Notes: generated from the letters alone by a model not told the origin. Positions 41,530 to 51,217 are shown, counted from the stretch's first letter. The stretch is 52,884 nucleotides of DNA from Rhodoplanes serenus (GCA_945897515.1 CAMDFO010000029.1:1-52884), one strand, 5' to 3'. Made by a program: numbers and translations.

Positions 41530-42651
41530 GTGCTTTACCGCGAGGCCGGCCAGTTCAAGACCAGTTACGCCGCCGACATGGCGGTGTTCCCGATCCGCCA
41601 GGATCGCATTGCGCTCTGGCTGCTGCTGGCCTTCGTCTTCATCGGCATTCCGTTGCTGGCGAACTTCCAGATCTGGCCGTTCGGCAGCGAGTATCTGCTG
41701 CGCGCGATCCTGGTGCCGTTCCTGATCCTTTCGCTTGCCGCCATCGGGCTCAACATCCTGACCGGCTATTGCGGACAGCTTTCGCTCGGCAGCGGTGCGT
41801 TTATGGCGATCGGCGCCTATTGCGCCTACAAGTTCGGCACCGGGGTCAACATTCCGTTGTTCGGCTTGGCGCTTTCGATTCCGCCGCTACCCGTCCTGCC
41901 ATCGATCCTGCTCGGCGGGCTGATGGCCGCGATCGGCGGCATCCTGTTCGGCATTCCAAGCTTGCGTATCAAGGGACTCTATCTCGCGGTCGCGACGCTG
42001 GCGGCGCAATTCTTCTTCGACTGGGTGTTCGCGCGGGTTCAGTGGTTCACCAACTACACGTCGTCCGGTTCGGTGAACGCGCCGCAACTCGAATTCTTCG
42101 GCCTGTTCGTCAACACGCCGATCGAACGTTACATGCTGTGCCTGATCTTCGTGGTGGTGTTCGCCATGCTCGCGAAGAACCTGGTGCGCGGCAATCTCGG
42201 CCGGCAATGGATGGCGATCCGCGACATGGACATCGCCGCCGAGCTGATCGGCATCCGGCCGCTTTACGCCAAGCTGATGGCGTTCGCGATCTCGTCTTTC
42301 ATCATCGGCGTCGCCGGTGCGCTCTGGGCTTTCGTCTATCTCGGGTCTTGGGAGCCGCTGGCGTTCTCGATCGACCGCTCGTTCCAGCTTCTGTTCATGG
42401 TGATCATCGGCGGCCTCGGATCGATCCTTGGTTCGTTCCTCGGCGCGGCCTTCATCCTGGTACTGCCGATTCTGCTCGATCAGGTGCCGCATGCACTCGG
42501 TATTCCGGTCTCGGTCGAGACCGTATCGCTCTTGGTATTCATCGTTACCGGCGCGCTGATCTGCTGGCTGCTGATCGTCGAACCGCACGGATTTGCAAGG
42601 CTTTGGGCCACCGCCAAGGAGAAGTTGAGACTCTGGCCATACCCCTACTGA
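41530..42651 (+). CDS. Branched-chain-type ABC transporter permease (LivM-like)
   Basis: 373 residues, about ten membrane segments. LNILTGYCGQLSLGSGAFMAIGAYCAYK and IGGLGSILGSFLGAAFILVLP are typical LivM motifs; the segment IRDMDIAAELIGIRPLYAKL is the cytoplasmic loop that meets the ATPase. GTG start with GGGGAGAA about five bases upstream. A heptamer-repeat hairpin lies between it and livH. Confidence 0.93.
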   Translation: MLYREAGQFKTSYAADMAVFPIRQDRIALWLLLAFVFIGIPLLANFQIWPFGSEYLLRAILVPFLILSLAAIGLNILTGYCGQLSLGSGAFMAIGAYCAYKFGTGVNIPLFGLALSIPPLPVLPSILLGGLMAAIGGILFGIPSLRIKGLYLAVATLAAQFFFDWVFARVQWFTNYTSSGSVNAPQLEFFGLFVNTPIERYMLCLIFVVVFAMLAKNLVRGNLGRQWMAIRDMDIAAELIGIRPLYAKLMAFAISSFIIGVAGALWAFVYLGSWEPLAFSIDRSFQLLFMVIIGGLGSILGSFLGAAFILVLPILLDQVPHALGIPVSVETVSLLVFIVTGALICWLLIVEPHGFARLWATAKEKLRLWPYPY

Positions 42652-42773
42652 GGGCTTAGGCTAAGGCATCGTAAAGGGGCCGGCCCGCAACGTGAGCGGC
42701 AGGCGGCCTGGAAAAACGAAAAAGGCTCGCGCGAAAAGTCCTGGCCCTGTGCCGGGCGTCTAGGGAGGAAGAT

Positions 42774-44090
42774 ATGCTTCGAGCAACTCTGTTCTTGGCC
42801 GCCGCTGCCGCGGTGGCCATGACGGGTCCGGCGGTGGCGCAGCAGAACGAGCAGTTCCTGCCGTCGCTGGTCTATCGCACCGGACCATATGCGCCGAACG
42901 GCATTCCGTTCGCCAACGGCGTGATCGACTACTGGAACATGATCAACGAGCGCGACGGCGGCATCAACGGGGTCAAGATAGCTCCCGAGGAATGCGAGAC
43001 CGGCTACGCCACCGACAAGGGCGTCGAATGCTACGAGCGCATGAAGAGCAAGGGCCCCACAGGCGCCGGCTACTTCTCGCCGCTCTCCACCGGCATCACC
43101 TTCGCGCTGACCGAGAAGGTGCCGGGCGACAAGATCCCGTTGCTGACCATGGGCTACGGCCGTTCGGAAAGCCGCAACGGCGCCGTGTTCCCCTGGAACT
43201 TCGTCGCGGTCGGCAGCTACTGGACCGCCGCCGACGTTGCCGTCCAGCACATCGCCAAGGAGATGGGCGGCTTCGGCAGCCTCAAGGGCAAGAAGATCAG
43301 TCTCGTCTATCACGACAGCCCGTACGGGAAGGAGCCGATTGCGGCGCTCGAGGCGCGCGCCAAGCAGCATGGCTTCACCTTCAAGGCGATCCCGGTCACG
43401 CATCCGGGAGTCGAGCAGAAGTCGCAATGGCTTGCGATCCGTCAGGATCGTCCCGACTACGTTCTGCTCTGGGGCTGGGGCGTGATGAACCCGACCGCGA
43501 TCAAGGAAGCCGCCGGCGTCGGCTTCCCGCGCGACAAGATGATGGGCGTGTGGTGGGCCGGAGCGGAGCCTGATGTGATCCCGGCCGGCGACACATCGAC
43601 CGGCTACAAGGCGCTGATGCTCCAGCACGGCGCCGGCAAGTTCGGCATCCACGCCGACATCGAGAAGCACCTGATCGGCAAGGGCAAGGGGCAGGGTAAG
43701 GCCGATGACATCGGCCACGTGCTCTACAATCGCGGTCTGCTGAACTCGATGCTCGGCGTCGAGGCGATCCGCACCGCGATGAAGCGATACGGCAACAAGC
43801 CAATGACCGGCGAGCAGGTTCGCTGGGGCTTCGAGAACCTCGATCTGAGCGCCGCGCGCATCAAGGAGCTCGGCTTCGAGGGCATGGTCGCCCCGATCAA
43901 GCTGTCCTGTCAGGACCACCAGGGCGCCGACCAAGCGCGCGTCCAGCAGTGGGACGGCAAGGCCTGGAAGGTCATCTCCGACTGGTACACCGCGGACCAG
44001 AAGATACTGGCCCCGATGGTCAAGGAAGCGGCCGACAAGTACGCCGCCGAGAAGAAGATCACGCCGCGCGACTGCTCGAAGGAAAGCTGA
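42774..44090 (+). CDS. Branched-chain-type ABC transporter substrate-binding protein (LivK-like)
   Basis: 438 residues with a signal peptide (1-23, ending AVA) and the type 1 periplasmic binding fold: YRTGPYAPNGIPFANGVIDYWNMINERDGGINGVKI at the start and ISLVYHDSPYGKEPIAALEARAK in the middle. It is about 60 residues longer than E. coli LivK and belongs to the group often coupled with CoA ligases. C69, C77 and the late C391 and C435 could form disulfides. The first ATG follows GGGAGGAAGAT. Ligand probably a non-amino-acid organic acid, given its neighbours; this is inference. Confidence 0.92.
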   Translation: MLRATLFLAAAAAVAMTGPAVAQQNEQFLPSLVYRTGPYAPNGIPFANGVIDYWNMINERDGGINGVKIAPEECETGYATDKGVECYERMKSKGPTGAGYFSPLSTGITFALTEKVPGDKIPLLTMGYGRSESRNGAVFPWNFVAVGSYWTAADVAVQHIAKEMGGFGSLKGKKISLVYHDSPYGKEPIAALEARAKQHGFTFKAIPVTHPGVEQKSQWLAIRQDRPDYVLLWGWGVMNPTAIKEAAGVGFPRDKMMGVWWAGAEPDVIPAGDTSTGYKALMLQHGAGKFGIHADIEKHLIGKGKGQGKADDIGHVLYNRGLLNSMLGVEAIRTAMKRYGNKPMTGEQVRWGFENLDLSAARIKELGFEGMVAPIKLSCQDHQGADQARVQQWDGKAWKVISDWYTADQKILAPMVKEAADKYAAEKKITPRDCSKES

Positions 44091-44106
44091 AGCGCGACCT
44101 CTCGGC

Positions 44107-44175
44107 TTGTGTCCCGGGCGCAGCGCAGCATCTCTTGATGATGCGCTGCAGACCCGGGACCCCGGTTTCCTGCTC
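44107..44175. repeat. Palindromic intergenic repeat (GTGTCCCGGGC / GACCCCGGTTTC type)
   Basis: GTCCCGGGCGCAGCGCAGCAT pairs with ATGCGCTGCAGACCCGGGAC (one small bulge) around a TCTTGATG loop, followed by CCCCGGTTTC. It lies between livK and livF and its end is within 10 bp of the livF ribosome site. Confidence 0.85.
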
Positions 44176-44184
44176 GGAGACTCG

Positions 44185-45027
44185 ATGATGTCGCAGGCTG
44201 CAGCCGCCGCAACGCCGCAGACCGCGAGGGCATTCCTCTCGGTCAACAACATCGAGGTCGTCTACAGCCACGTCATCCTGGTCCTTAAGGGCGTCTCGCT
44301 CGACGTCCCGAAGGGCGGCATCGTTGCGCTGCTCGGCGCCAACGGCGCGGGCAAGACCACCACGCTGAAGGCGATTTCCAACCTGCTGCACGGCGAGCGC
44401 GGCGAGGTCACCAAGGGCTCGATCGAGTTCGACGGCGAGATCGTGCATTCGCTCTCGCCGAACGATCTGGTCAAGCGCGGCTGCATCCAGGTGATGGAGG
44501 GCCGGCGCTGCTTCGGCCACCTCACCGTCGAGGAGAATCTGCTCACCGGCGCGTTCACCCGCCGGGACGGCAAGGCCGCGATCATGCGCGATCTCGAACG
44601 GGTCTATGCCTATTTCCCGCGCATCAGGGAACGCCGCGAGGCGCAGGCCGGATACACCTCCGGTGGCGAGCAGCAGATGTGCGCGCTCGGCCGCGCCCTG
44701 ATGTCGCGGCCCAAGATGATCCTGCTCGACGAGCCGTCGATGGGACTGGCGCCGCAGATCGTCGAGGAGATTTTCGAAATCGTGAAGGATCTCAACGAAA
44801 AGGAAGGCGTGTCCTTTCTGCTGGCCGAGCAGAACACCAACATGGCGCTGAAATATGCGCGCTACGGCTACATCCTGGAAAACGGCCGCGTGGTGATGGA
44901 CGGCGAGGCCAAGGCGCTGCGCGAGAACGAGGACGTCAAGGAGTTCTACCTCGGCGTCGCCGAGGGCAAGCGCAAGTCGTTCCGCAACGTGAAGCACTAC
45001 AAGCGGCGCAAGCGCTGGCTGGCGTAG
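44185..45027 (+). CDS. Branched-chain-type ABC transporter ATPase (LivF-like)
   Basis: About 280 residues. Walker A GANGAGKTT (51-59), signature YTSGGEQQM, Walker B MILLDEPSMGLAP and NTNMALKYA typical of LivF are all present. The C-terminus ends in a short basic tail (VKHYKRRKRWLA). Double ATG at 44185/44188 after GGAGA; an upstream in-frame ATG at 44107 would translate a palindromic repeat and is not preferred. Completes the transporter begun at 39672. Confidence 0.93.
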   Translation: MMSQAAAAATPQTARAFLSVNNIEVVYSHVILVLKGVSLDVPKGGIVALLGANGAGKTTTLKAISNLLHGERGEVTKGSIEFDGEIVHSLSPNDLVKRGCIQVMEGRRCFGHLTVEENLLTGAFTRRDGKAAIMRDLERVYAYFPRIRERREAQAGYTSGGEQQMCALGRALMSRPKMILLDEPSMGLAPQIVEEIFEIVKDLNEKEGVSFLLAEQNTNMALKYARYGYILENGRVVMDGEAKALRENEDVKEFYLGVAEGKRKSFRNVKHYKRRKRWLA

Positions 45028-45033
45028 GGCGCA

Positions 45034-45723
45034 ATGCCTGTCATCGCCGCCCTCGGCATCGTCCTGCTGCTCGCGCTGGTGTTCGGCCCGAGCTGGTGGG
45101 TGAAACGCGTAATCCGGCGGCACGACGCCGATCGGCCGGACCTGCCCGGCACCGGCGGCGAGTTCGCGCGCCACCTGCTCGACGAAGCCAAGCTGACCGA
45201 CGTCAAGGTCGAAATCACCGAGCTTAGCGACCACTACGACCCCGAAGATCGTGCGGTGCGCCTTCTCCCGCAGCACCATGACGGCCGCTCGGTTGCGGCG
45301 GTGGCGATCGCGGCGCACGAGGTGTCGCACGCCATCCAGCACGCGCGTGCCGAGCCGGCCTTCATGCGCCGCATGGATCTGGTTCGGCAACTCGTCTGGG
45401 TGCAGCGCGGAGCCATGGCCGTGCTGTTCGTGCTGCCGTGGACGGCGTTCTGGGGCCATTCCGTGGCGATGGCGCTGCTCAACGTGGCCGCCGTGGTCGC
45501 CATGCTCGGAATCGGCGTCGTGGTGCATGCCGTGACGCTGCCGGTCGAGTACGACGCCAGCTTCAACAAGGCGCTTCCGGTGCTGGAGGGCCGCCGCTAT
45601 CTTTCGGAACAGGACATGCCGGCCGCGCGCAGCGTGTTGAAGGCGGCCGCTTATACCTATGTCGCTGCCGCGCTTGCGACGCTGCTCAACATCGCACGCT
45701 GGGCGCGATTTTTCCGCATTTGA
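45034..45723 (+). CDS. Membrane zinc metallopeptidase (YugP-like)
   Basis: 229 residues with an N-terminal membrane segment (4-18), the zinc site HEVSH (95-99), and two or three further hydrophobic segments (about 122-165, 205-220). The pattern AIAAHEVSHAIQH and the following LVWVQRGA match the YugP-type family of integral-membrane metallopeptidases of unknown substrate. It starts seven bases after livF, and its presence within a transporter-ligase operon is unexpected. Confidence 0.9.
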   Translation: MPVIAALGIVLLLALVFGPSWWVKRVIRRHDADRPDLPGTGGEFARHLLDEAKLTDVKVEITELSDHYDPEDRAVRLLPQHHDGRSVAAVAIAAHEVSHAIQHARAEPAFMRRMDLVRQLVWVQRGAMAVLFVLPWTAFWGHSVAMALLNVAAVVAMLGIGVVVHAVTLPVEYDASFNKALPVLEGRRYLSEQDMPAARSVLKAAAYTYVAAALATLLNIARWARFFRI

Positions 45724-45737
45724 ATCCCGAGGCGAAG

Positions 45738-46970
45738 ATGCCGGATCATTACGACGCCCTCGAAACCCGCGAACCCGCCGCGCGCGAGCGCGACCTGTTC
45801 GCGCGCCTGCCTGACGCGATTGCAAACGCGATGACCGCGCCCGGCTGGGCCAGGCAACTCGCGGGCGTCGACCCGAAGTCCGTCACGTCGCGCGCCGCGC
45901 TCGCCGCACTGCCGCTGCTGCGCAAATCCGATCTGCCGGGATTGCAGAAGGACAACCCGCCGTTCGGCGGCTTCAACGTCACGTCGCCCGGCAAGGCCAA
46001 GCGCCTGCATATGTCGCCGGGGCCGATCTTCGAGCCGCAGGGCCACGGCGCGGATTTCGGCGGCGCGGCCCGCGCGCTGTTTGCCGCCGGCTTCCGCTCA
46101 GGTGACGTGGTGCACAATTCGTTCTCCCATCATCTCACGCCGGGCGCCTACATCCTGGAAGAGGGCGCGCATGCGCTTGGTTGCGCGACCATCCCGGGCG
46201 GTGTTGGCAACACTGAGCAGCAGATCGAGGCGATCGCGCAGCTCAAGCCGAGCCGCTACATCGGCACGCCGGACTTCGTGAAGATCCTGCTCGACACCGC
46301 GGCCAAAGCGGGCAGGGACGTGTCGTCGCTCAAGCGCGGCCTGGTCTCCGGCGCCGCGCTGCCTGCCTCCCTGCGCGACGAGCTGGCGGGCCGTGGCGTC
46401 GCGGTCGTGCAATGCTACGCCATCGCCGAGACCGGCGTGATCGCCTACGAGAGCGCCTCGCGAGAAGGTTTGATCGTCAACGAAACCACGATCCTCGAAA
46501 TCGTCCGGCCCGGCACCGGCGATCCGGTGGCCGAGGGCGAGGTTGGCGAAGTCGTCGTCACCTCGTTCAATCCCGACTATCCGATGATTAGGCTTGCGAC
46601 CGGCGACCTGTCTGCCGTTCTGCCGGGCATCTCGCCCTGCGGACGCACCGGCATGCGGATCAAGGGCTGGATGGGCCGCGCCGACCAGACCACCAAAGTG
46701 AAAGGCATGTTCGTGCATCCCGGCGAGATCGTGGAGGTCGGCAAGCGGCACCCGTCGCTCGGCCGCATGCGGCTCGTGGTGTCGCGCGAGGCCGAGCAGG
46801 ATGCGATGACGCTGCTGGCCGAATGCGCCGCGCCCGAGCCGGGCCTCGCCGACGCGATAGCCGCGACGCTGCAATCGGTGACCAAGCTCAAGGGCGACGT
46901 GAAGCTGGTGACGCCGGGCACCCTGCCGAACGACGGCAAGGTGATTAGCGACGAGCGGCCGGTGGGATGA
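45738..46970 (+). CDS. Phenylacetate-CoA-ligase-like AMP-forming enzyme
   Basis: 410 residues, close to PaaK length (about 430). Visible family features are GFNVTSPGKAKRLHMSPGPIFEP, GCATIPGGVGNTEQQIEAI, CYAIAETGVIAYES and the hinge region LATGDLSAVLPG with MGRADQTTKVKGMFVHPGEI. PaaK-type enzymes make aryl-CoA in the cytosol. Two CoA ligases in one operon suggest mixed acid substrates or successive activation steps. Starts at ATG 45738 15 bases after the peptidase stop. Confidence 0.88.
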   Translation: MPDHYDALETREPAARERDLFARLPDAIANAMTAPGWARQLAGVDPKSVTSRAALAALPLLRKSDLPGLQKDNPPFGGFNVTSPGKAKRLHMSPGPIFEPQGHGADFGGAARALFAAGFRSGDVVHNSFSHHLTPGAYILEEGAHALGCATIPGGVGNTEQQIEAIAQLKPSRYIGTPDFVKILLDTAAKAGRDVSSLKRGLVSGAALPASLRDELAGRGVAVVQCYAIAETGVIAYESASREGLIVNETTILEIVRPGTGDPVAEGEVGEVVVTSFNPDYPMIRLATGDLSAVLPGISPCGRTGMRIKGWMGRADQTTKVKGMFVHPGEIVEVGKRHPSLGRMRLVVSREAEQDAMTLLAECAAPEPGLADAIAATLQSVTKLKGDVKLVTPGTLPNDGKVISDERPVG

Positions 46971-46998
46971 ACGCCGCCTGCGTGCTACGAAATCCAGC

Positions 46999-48216
46999 AT
47001 GACCGACGCGCTGAAGCCCCGCGATCCAAAGGATGTGGAAGACGCCGTGCGCTGGGCGCTGTCCGAAGGCAAGGCGCTGGAAATCGTCGGACGCGGCTCG
47101 AAGCGCGCGCTCGGCCGGCCGAGCCAGTCCGATATGACGCTCGATCTGTCCGGCCTGACCGGCGTCACGCTTTACGAACCGGAGGAACTGGTTCTCTCCG
47201 CCAAGGCCGGCACGCCGATCGCCGAGATCGAAGCACTGGTCGACTCGAAGGGCCAGGAGCTCGCGTTCGAGCCGATGGACTACGGGCCGCTGCTAGGCAT
47301 GTCTCCGGCCGCGGGCTCGCTCGGCGGTGCGCTGGCGGCGAACCTTGCCGGCCCGCGCCGCATCAAGGCCGGCGCCGCGCGCGATCATTTCCTCGGCGTG
47401 TCCGCGGTCTCCGGCCGCGGCGAGACCTTCAAGTCGGGCGGCCGGGTGGTGAAGAACGTCACCGGCTACGATCTCTGCAAGGTGCTCGCCGGTTCCTACG
47501 GCACGCTGGCGGCGATGACTGAGGTCACCGTCAAGGTGCTGCCGAAGGCCGAGACAGAACAAACCCTGGTACTCACCGGTCTCGACGATGCCCGCGCCGG
47601 CCAGGCGATGTCGGCCGCGATGGGTTCGTCCTGCGATGTCTCCGGCGCGGCGCATCTGCCGGCGCATATCGCCTTCAGATTCCCCGGGTTGGGTTCGAAG
47701 GATGCCGCGACGATCTTCCGCCTTGAAGGCTTTGCCCCATCGGTCGTGCATCGCAAGGACATGCTGGCGGCACTGCTCAAGCCATTCGGGGCGGTGACGC
47801 ATCTCGAAACCGAACACTCCTGGCTGCTCTGGCGCGGCGTGCGCGACGCGATGTGCTTCGCCGCCGACGGCGCGTCCGGCGAACGGCCGCTGTGGCGGGT
47901 CTCGACCGCGCCGGCGCGCGGCGCTGAGCTCGCCGGCATGATTCCGCCGAGCGCGCAGATGTTCTATGACTGGGCCGGCGGGCTGATCTGGATCGCGCCG
48001 CTGCCGACCGACGACGCCGGCGCCACCTTCATCCGCAAGGCCGTGGCGGCGTGCGGCGGCCACGCCACGCTGGTGCGCGCGCCGGCTGCGGTGCGGGCCG
48101 CCATCGACGTGTTCGAGCGGCAAGCCGAAGGCGTCGCTGCCTTGAACAAGCGCGTGAAGGAAAGCTTCGATCCCAAGGGCGTGCTCAATCCCGGCCGCAT
48201 GTGGGCGGGAATCTAA
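46999..48216 (+). CDS. glcE: Glycolate oxidase FAD-binding subunit GlcE
   Basis: 405 residues with the PCMH-type FAD domain ([34 protein letters not shown] ... [29 protein letters not shown]) and a C-terminal FAD-oxidase cap ending [13 protein letters not shown]. GlcE is the second flavoprotein subunit of glycolate oxidase, which turns glycolate to glyoxylate at the membrane. It is 28 bp behind the CoA-ligase-like gene and two bases before glcF. The catalytic partner GlcD is missing from the immediate neighbourhood. Confidence 0.92.
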   Translation: MTDALKPRDPKDVEDAVRWALSEGKALEIVGRGSKRALGRPSQSDMTLDLSGLTGVTLYEPEELVLSAKAGTPIAEIEALVDSKGQELAFEPMDYGPLLGMSPAAGSLGGALAANLAGPRRIKAGAARDHFLGVSAVSGRGETFKSGGRVVKNVTGYDLCKVLAGSYGTLAAMTEVTVKVLPKAETEQTLVLTGLDDARAGQAMSAAMGSSCDVSGAAHLPAHIAFRFPGLGSKDAATIFRLEGFAPSVVHRKDMLAALLKPFGAVTHLETEHSWLLWRGVRDAMCFAADGASGERPLWRVSTAPARGAELAGMIPPSAQMFYDWAGGLIWIAPLPTDDAGATFIRKAVAACGGHATLVRAPAAVRAAIDVFERQAEGVAALNKRVKESFDPKGVLNPGRMWAGI

Positions 48217-48218
48217 CG

Positions 48219-49532
48219 ATGCAAACCTCTTTCTCCCTCGCGCAGCTCGCCGATCCGCAGACCGCGGAATCGGAAAAAATCCTGCGCGCCTGCGTGCATT
48301 GCGGCTTCTGCACCGCGACCTGCCCGACCTATGTGCTGCTCGGCGACGAGCTCGATTCGCCGCGCGGGCGCATCTATCTCATCAAGGAGATGCTGGAGAA
48401 CGACCGGCCGGCGACCGCCGAGGTGGTGAAGCACATCGACCGCTGCCTCTCCTGCCTGGCCTGCATGACCACGTGTCCCTCGGGCGTGCACTACATGCAT
48501 CTGGTCGACCACGCCCGCGCCCATGTCGAGGAGACCTACGAGCGGCCGCTGTTCGACCGCTTCATGCGCGGCTTTTTGGCGCGGGTGATGCCGTATCCGG
48601 GGCGGCTGCGGGCGATGATCTACGCGGCGCAGCTTGCAAAGCCGCTGGCGCCGGCGTTCGACGCTCTCGGACTGAGCCAGATCGCCGCGGCGCTGCGGCT
48701 TGCGCCGACCCGCGCTCCGAAGCCGCGCACGCGCAGACGCGTCTATCCGGCGCAGGGCCCGCGGCGCGGCCGCGTGGCGTTGCTGTCCGGCTGCGCCAAC
48801 GAGGCGCTGATGCCCGCCATCACCCAGGCGACGATCCGGCTGCTCAACCGTCACGGCGTCGAGGTGGTCATCCCGCACGGCGAGGGCTGCTGCGGGTCGC
48901 TGGTCCATCACCTGGGGCGCGAGCACGACGCCCTCGATCAGGCGCGCGCCAACATCGACGCCTGGAGCGAGGAGATCGACGGCGACGGGATCGACGCGAT
49001 CCTATCCACGATCTCCGGCTGCGGCACCACGGTGAAGGACTACGGCTTCATGCTGCGGACCGACCCGGCCTATGCGGACAAGGCGGCCGCGGTCTCGGCC
49101 AAGGCCAGGGACGTGTCGGAATACGTGTCGGAGTCTCTGGCCAAGCTGCCGCTGCGGCGCGCGAATCCTCCGGCGCTGACGGTGGCGTTCCATTCCGCCT
49201 GCTCGCTGCAGCACGGCCAGCGCGTGCATCGCGAGCCGAGGCAGCTTCTGTCCGATCTGGGCTTCACGGTGCGGGACATCGCCGAGGGCCATTTGTGCTG
49301 CGGCTCGGCCGGGACCTACAACATTCTTCAGCCGGAGATCGCGCGGCGATTGCGCGACCGCAAGATAGGGCATATCGAAAAGGTGCAGCCCGACGTGATC
49401 GCCACCGGCAACATCGGCTGCATGACTCAGATCGCAACCGGGACAGCCATTCCGGTCGTCCATGTCGCCGAGCTGATCGACTGGGCAACCGGCGGGCCGG
49501 TGCCGCAAGCGTTGGAAGGCCAGTACGCGTAG
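48219..49532 (+). CDS. glcF: Glycolate oxidase iron-sulfur subunit GlcF
   Basis: 437 residues. Two [4Fe-4S] motifs, C25-C28-C31-C35 ([12 protein letters not shown]) and C76-C79-C82-C86 ([12 protein letters not shown]), are followed by two CCG domains ([13 protein letters not shown] and [14 protein letters not shown]), as in lactate and glycolate dehydrogenases. It passes electrons from the flavin subunits toward quinone. The stop of glcE (TAA) and the ATG are two bases apart. GlcE and GlcF act with GlcD, not present here. Confidence 0.94.
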   Translation: MQTSFSLAQLADPQTAESEKILRACVHCGFCTATCPTYVLLGDELDSPRGRIYLIKEMLENDRPATAEVVKHIDRCLSCLACMTTCPSGVHYMHLVDHARAHVEETYERPLFDRFMRGFLARVMPYPGRLRAMIYAAQLAKPLAPAFDALGLSQIAAALRLAPTRAPKPRTRRRVYPAQGPRRGRVALLSGCANEALMPAITQATIRLLNRHGVEVVIPHGEGCCGSLVHHLGREHDALDQARANIDAWSEEIDGDGIDAILSTISGCGTTVKDYGFMLRTDPAYADKAAAVSAKARDVSEYVSESLAKLPLRRANPPALTVAFHSACSLQHGQRVHREPRQLLSDLGFTVRDIAEGHLCCGSAGTYNILQPEIARRLRDRKIGHIEKVQPDVIATGNIGCMTQIATGTAIPVVHVAELIDWATGGPVPQALEGQYA

Positions 49533-49583
49533 CAATCGAATAGCGTTTCCAAGTCGTAGCTGAACCCAAGGGGGAGGACGATC

Positions 49584-49961
49584 ATGGCGCTGAAAGATCT
49601 CGCGAAGACGCTCAGCAATCTGCTGCCGGGTGCAAAGCCGAAGAAAAAAGCCAAGCGGAAGGCTGCCAAGGCGAAAAGCGCAAAGAAGTCGAGCGCAAAG
49701 AAGAAATCGGCAAAGAAAAAGGTCGCCAGGAAGAAAGCCGCGCCGGCGCGCAAGGCTAAGGCCAAGTCCAAGGTAAAGCGCAGCGCGCCCAGGAAAGCGG
49801 CGCCGAAGGCCAAAGCCAAAAGGCCGGCGGCCAAGGCGAAAGCCAAATCCGCTCCGAAGGCCGCACCGGCCGCCACCCCGATCGCACCGCGGCCGACTCC
49901 GTTTCCGACCTCGGCGCCGCAGGCGACCCTGGCCGGCCCGGTCGCCGAAGGGAACAAGTAG
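49584..49961 (+). CDS. Lys/Ala-rich histone H1-like protein
   Basis: 125 residues: a short conserved-looking head (ALKDLAKTLSNLLPGAK), then about 75 residues of AK/KK/AA repeats resembling the C-terminal tail of histone H1 or of AlgP/HctB-like proteins, and a Pro/Thr-rich end. It is extremely basic and should bind DNA or RNA without sequence preference. ATG with GGGAGGA ten bases upstream. The composition invites repeat-length variation between strains. Role in chromosome compaction is inference. Confidence 0.75.
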   Translation: MALKDLAKTLSNLLPGAKPKKKAKRKAAKAKSAKKSSAKKKSAKKKVARKKAAPARKAKAKSKVKRSAPRKAAPKAKAKRPAAKAKAKSAPKAAPAATPIAPRPTPFPTSAPQATLAGPVAEGNK

Positions 49962-49987
49962 GCGTATTTCGACGGCGAGCGTGATCA

Positions 49988-50010
49988 CCCTCTCCCATCG
50001 CGGGAGAGGG
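49988..50010. repeat. Short inverted repeat CCCTCTCCC/GGGAGAGGG
   Basis: A perfect 9-bp stem (49988-49996 with 50002-50010), five-base loop. It follows the H1-like gene by 27 bp. There is no T-run, so it is an intergenic hairpin and perhaps weak terminator. Confidence 0.65.
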
Positions 50011-50145
50011 CGTCCGCGCATCTTGTCCGCCGCGGCATCCCGGATTGCATAGCCAGGACCGGCGCAATAGCATTGCCGGCAAGAGACGGACGGCCACGGC
50101 TGGAACTCTCGCCAACTTCCACATGCAACCGAGAGCGAGTTCTCA

Positions 50146-51216
50146 ATGGCTTACAACATCCTGATCCTGGGCGCGGCCTATGGGTCGCTGCTGGCCTCCA
50201 AGATGCTGTTCGGCGGACACAAGATCCACCACGTGTGCCTGCCCGCCGAGGCCGATCTGATCAACGCCGAGGGCTTCCGGGTCCGCCTGCCGGTCAAGGG
50301 CCGCAAGGACCCGGTCGTGCTCGACTCGACCAAGCTCCCGGGCAAGGTCACGGCCGGCCCCGCCACCGGCATCAATCCCGCGGACTACGACCTGATCGGC
50401 CTTGCCATGCAGGAGCCGCAGTACCGCTCGCCCGGCGTGCGCGAACTGCTCGACGCGGTGGCGAAGTCGCGGGTGCCGTGCATGTCGATCATGAACATGC
50501 CGCCGCTGCCTTACGTGAAGCGCATCCCCGGGCTCGACTATGCGGCGCTCGAAGCCGCCTACACCGACGCGCGGGTCTGGGACAATTTCGATCCGGCCTG
50601 CCTCACGCTGTGCAGCCCCGATCCGCAGGCGATCCGCCCGCCGGACGAGAAGGTCAACGTGCTGATGGTCACGCTGCCGACCAACTTCAAGGTCGCGAAG
50701 TTCGACAACGAGAAGGGCAACACCATTCTGCGCCAGCTCGAAAAGGAGATCGACGCGGTGCGCTTCGATCCGGGCGACGGCAGCAAGATCGAATTGCCGG
50801 TCAAGCTGCGCGTCCACGACTCGATCTTCGTCCCGCTCGCCAAGTGGTCGATGCTGCTCGCCGGCAATTATCGCTGCGTCACCGAGGACGGCATGCGGAC
50901 CGCGCAGGAGGCCGTGCACACCGACATCGAGACCTCGCGCTCGGTGTATAATTTCGTGTTCGACCTCTGCGTCAAGCTCGGCGCCAATCCGAGCGATCTG
51001 GTGCCGTTCGAGAAGTACGCCGCCGCGGCGCAGTCGCTGGTCCGTCCGGCCTCGGCCGCGCGCGCCTTGCAGAACGGCGCGCCGAACATCGAGCGCGCCG
51101 ACAAGCTGGTTCAGCTCATCGCCAAGCAGAAGGGCCTGAGCCATCCGGCGATCGACGCCCAGGTGGCGCTGGTCGACCGCCGGATCGCGGCGAACCGGGC
51201 GAAGGCGGCGGCGTGA
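50146..51216 (+). CDS. Ketopantoate-reductase-like protein
   Basis: 356 residues. It opens with a Rossmann strand and Gly-rich turn (YNILILGAAYGSLLASKM) and has the general two-domain layout of ApbA/PanE-type reductases, with an all-helical C-terminal part. The dinucleotide motif GAAYGS differs from the GxGxxG of true ketopantoate reductase and the usual catalytic Lys cannot be placed with confidence. It may be another NAD(P)-dependent 2-oxo-acid reductase. Followed by the next gene after a single base. Confidence 0.7.
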   Translation: MAYNILILGAAYGSLLASKMLFGGHKIHHVCLPAEADLINAEGFRVRLPVKGRKDPVVLDSTKLPGKVTAGPATGINPADYDLIGLAMQEPQYRSPGVRELLDAVAKSRVPCMSIMNMPPLPYVKRIPGLDYAALEAAYTDARVWDNFDPACLTLCSPDPQAIRPPDEKVNVLMVTLPTNFKVAKFDNEKGNTILRQLEKEIDAVRFDPGDGSKIELPVKLRVHDSIFVPLAKWSMLLAGNYRCVTEDGMRTAQEAVHTDIETSRSVYNFVFDLCVKLGANPSDLVPFEKYAAAAQSLVRPASAARALQNGAPNIERADKLVQLIAKQKGLSHPAIDAQVALVDRRIAANRAKAAA

Positions 51217-51217
51217 C

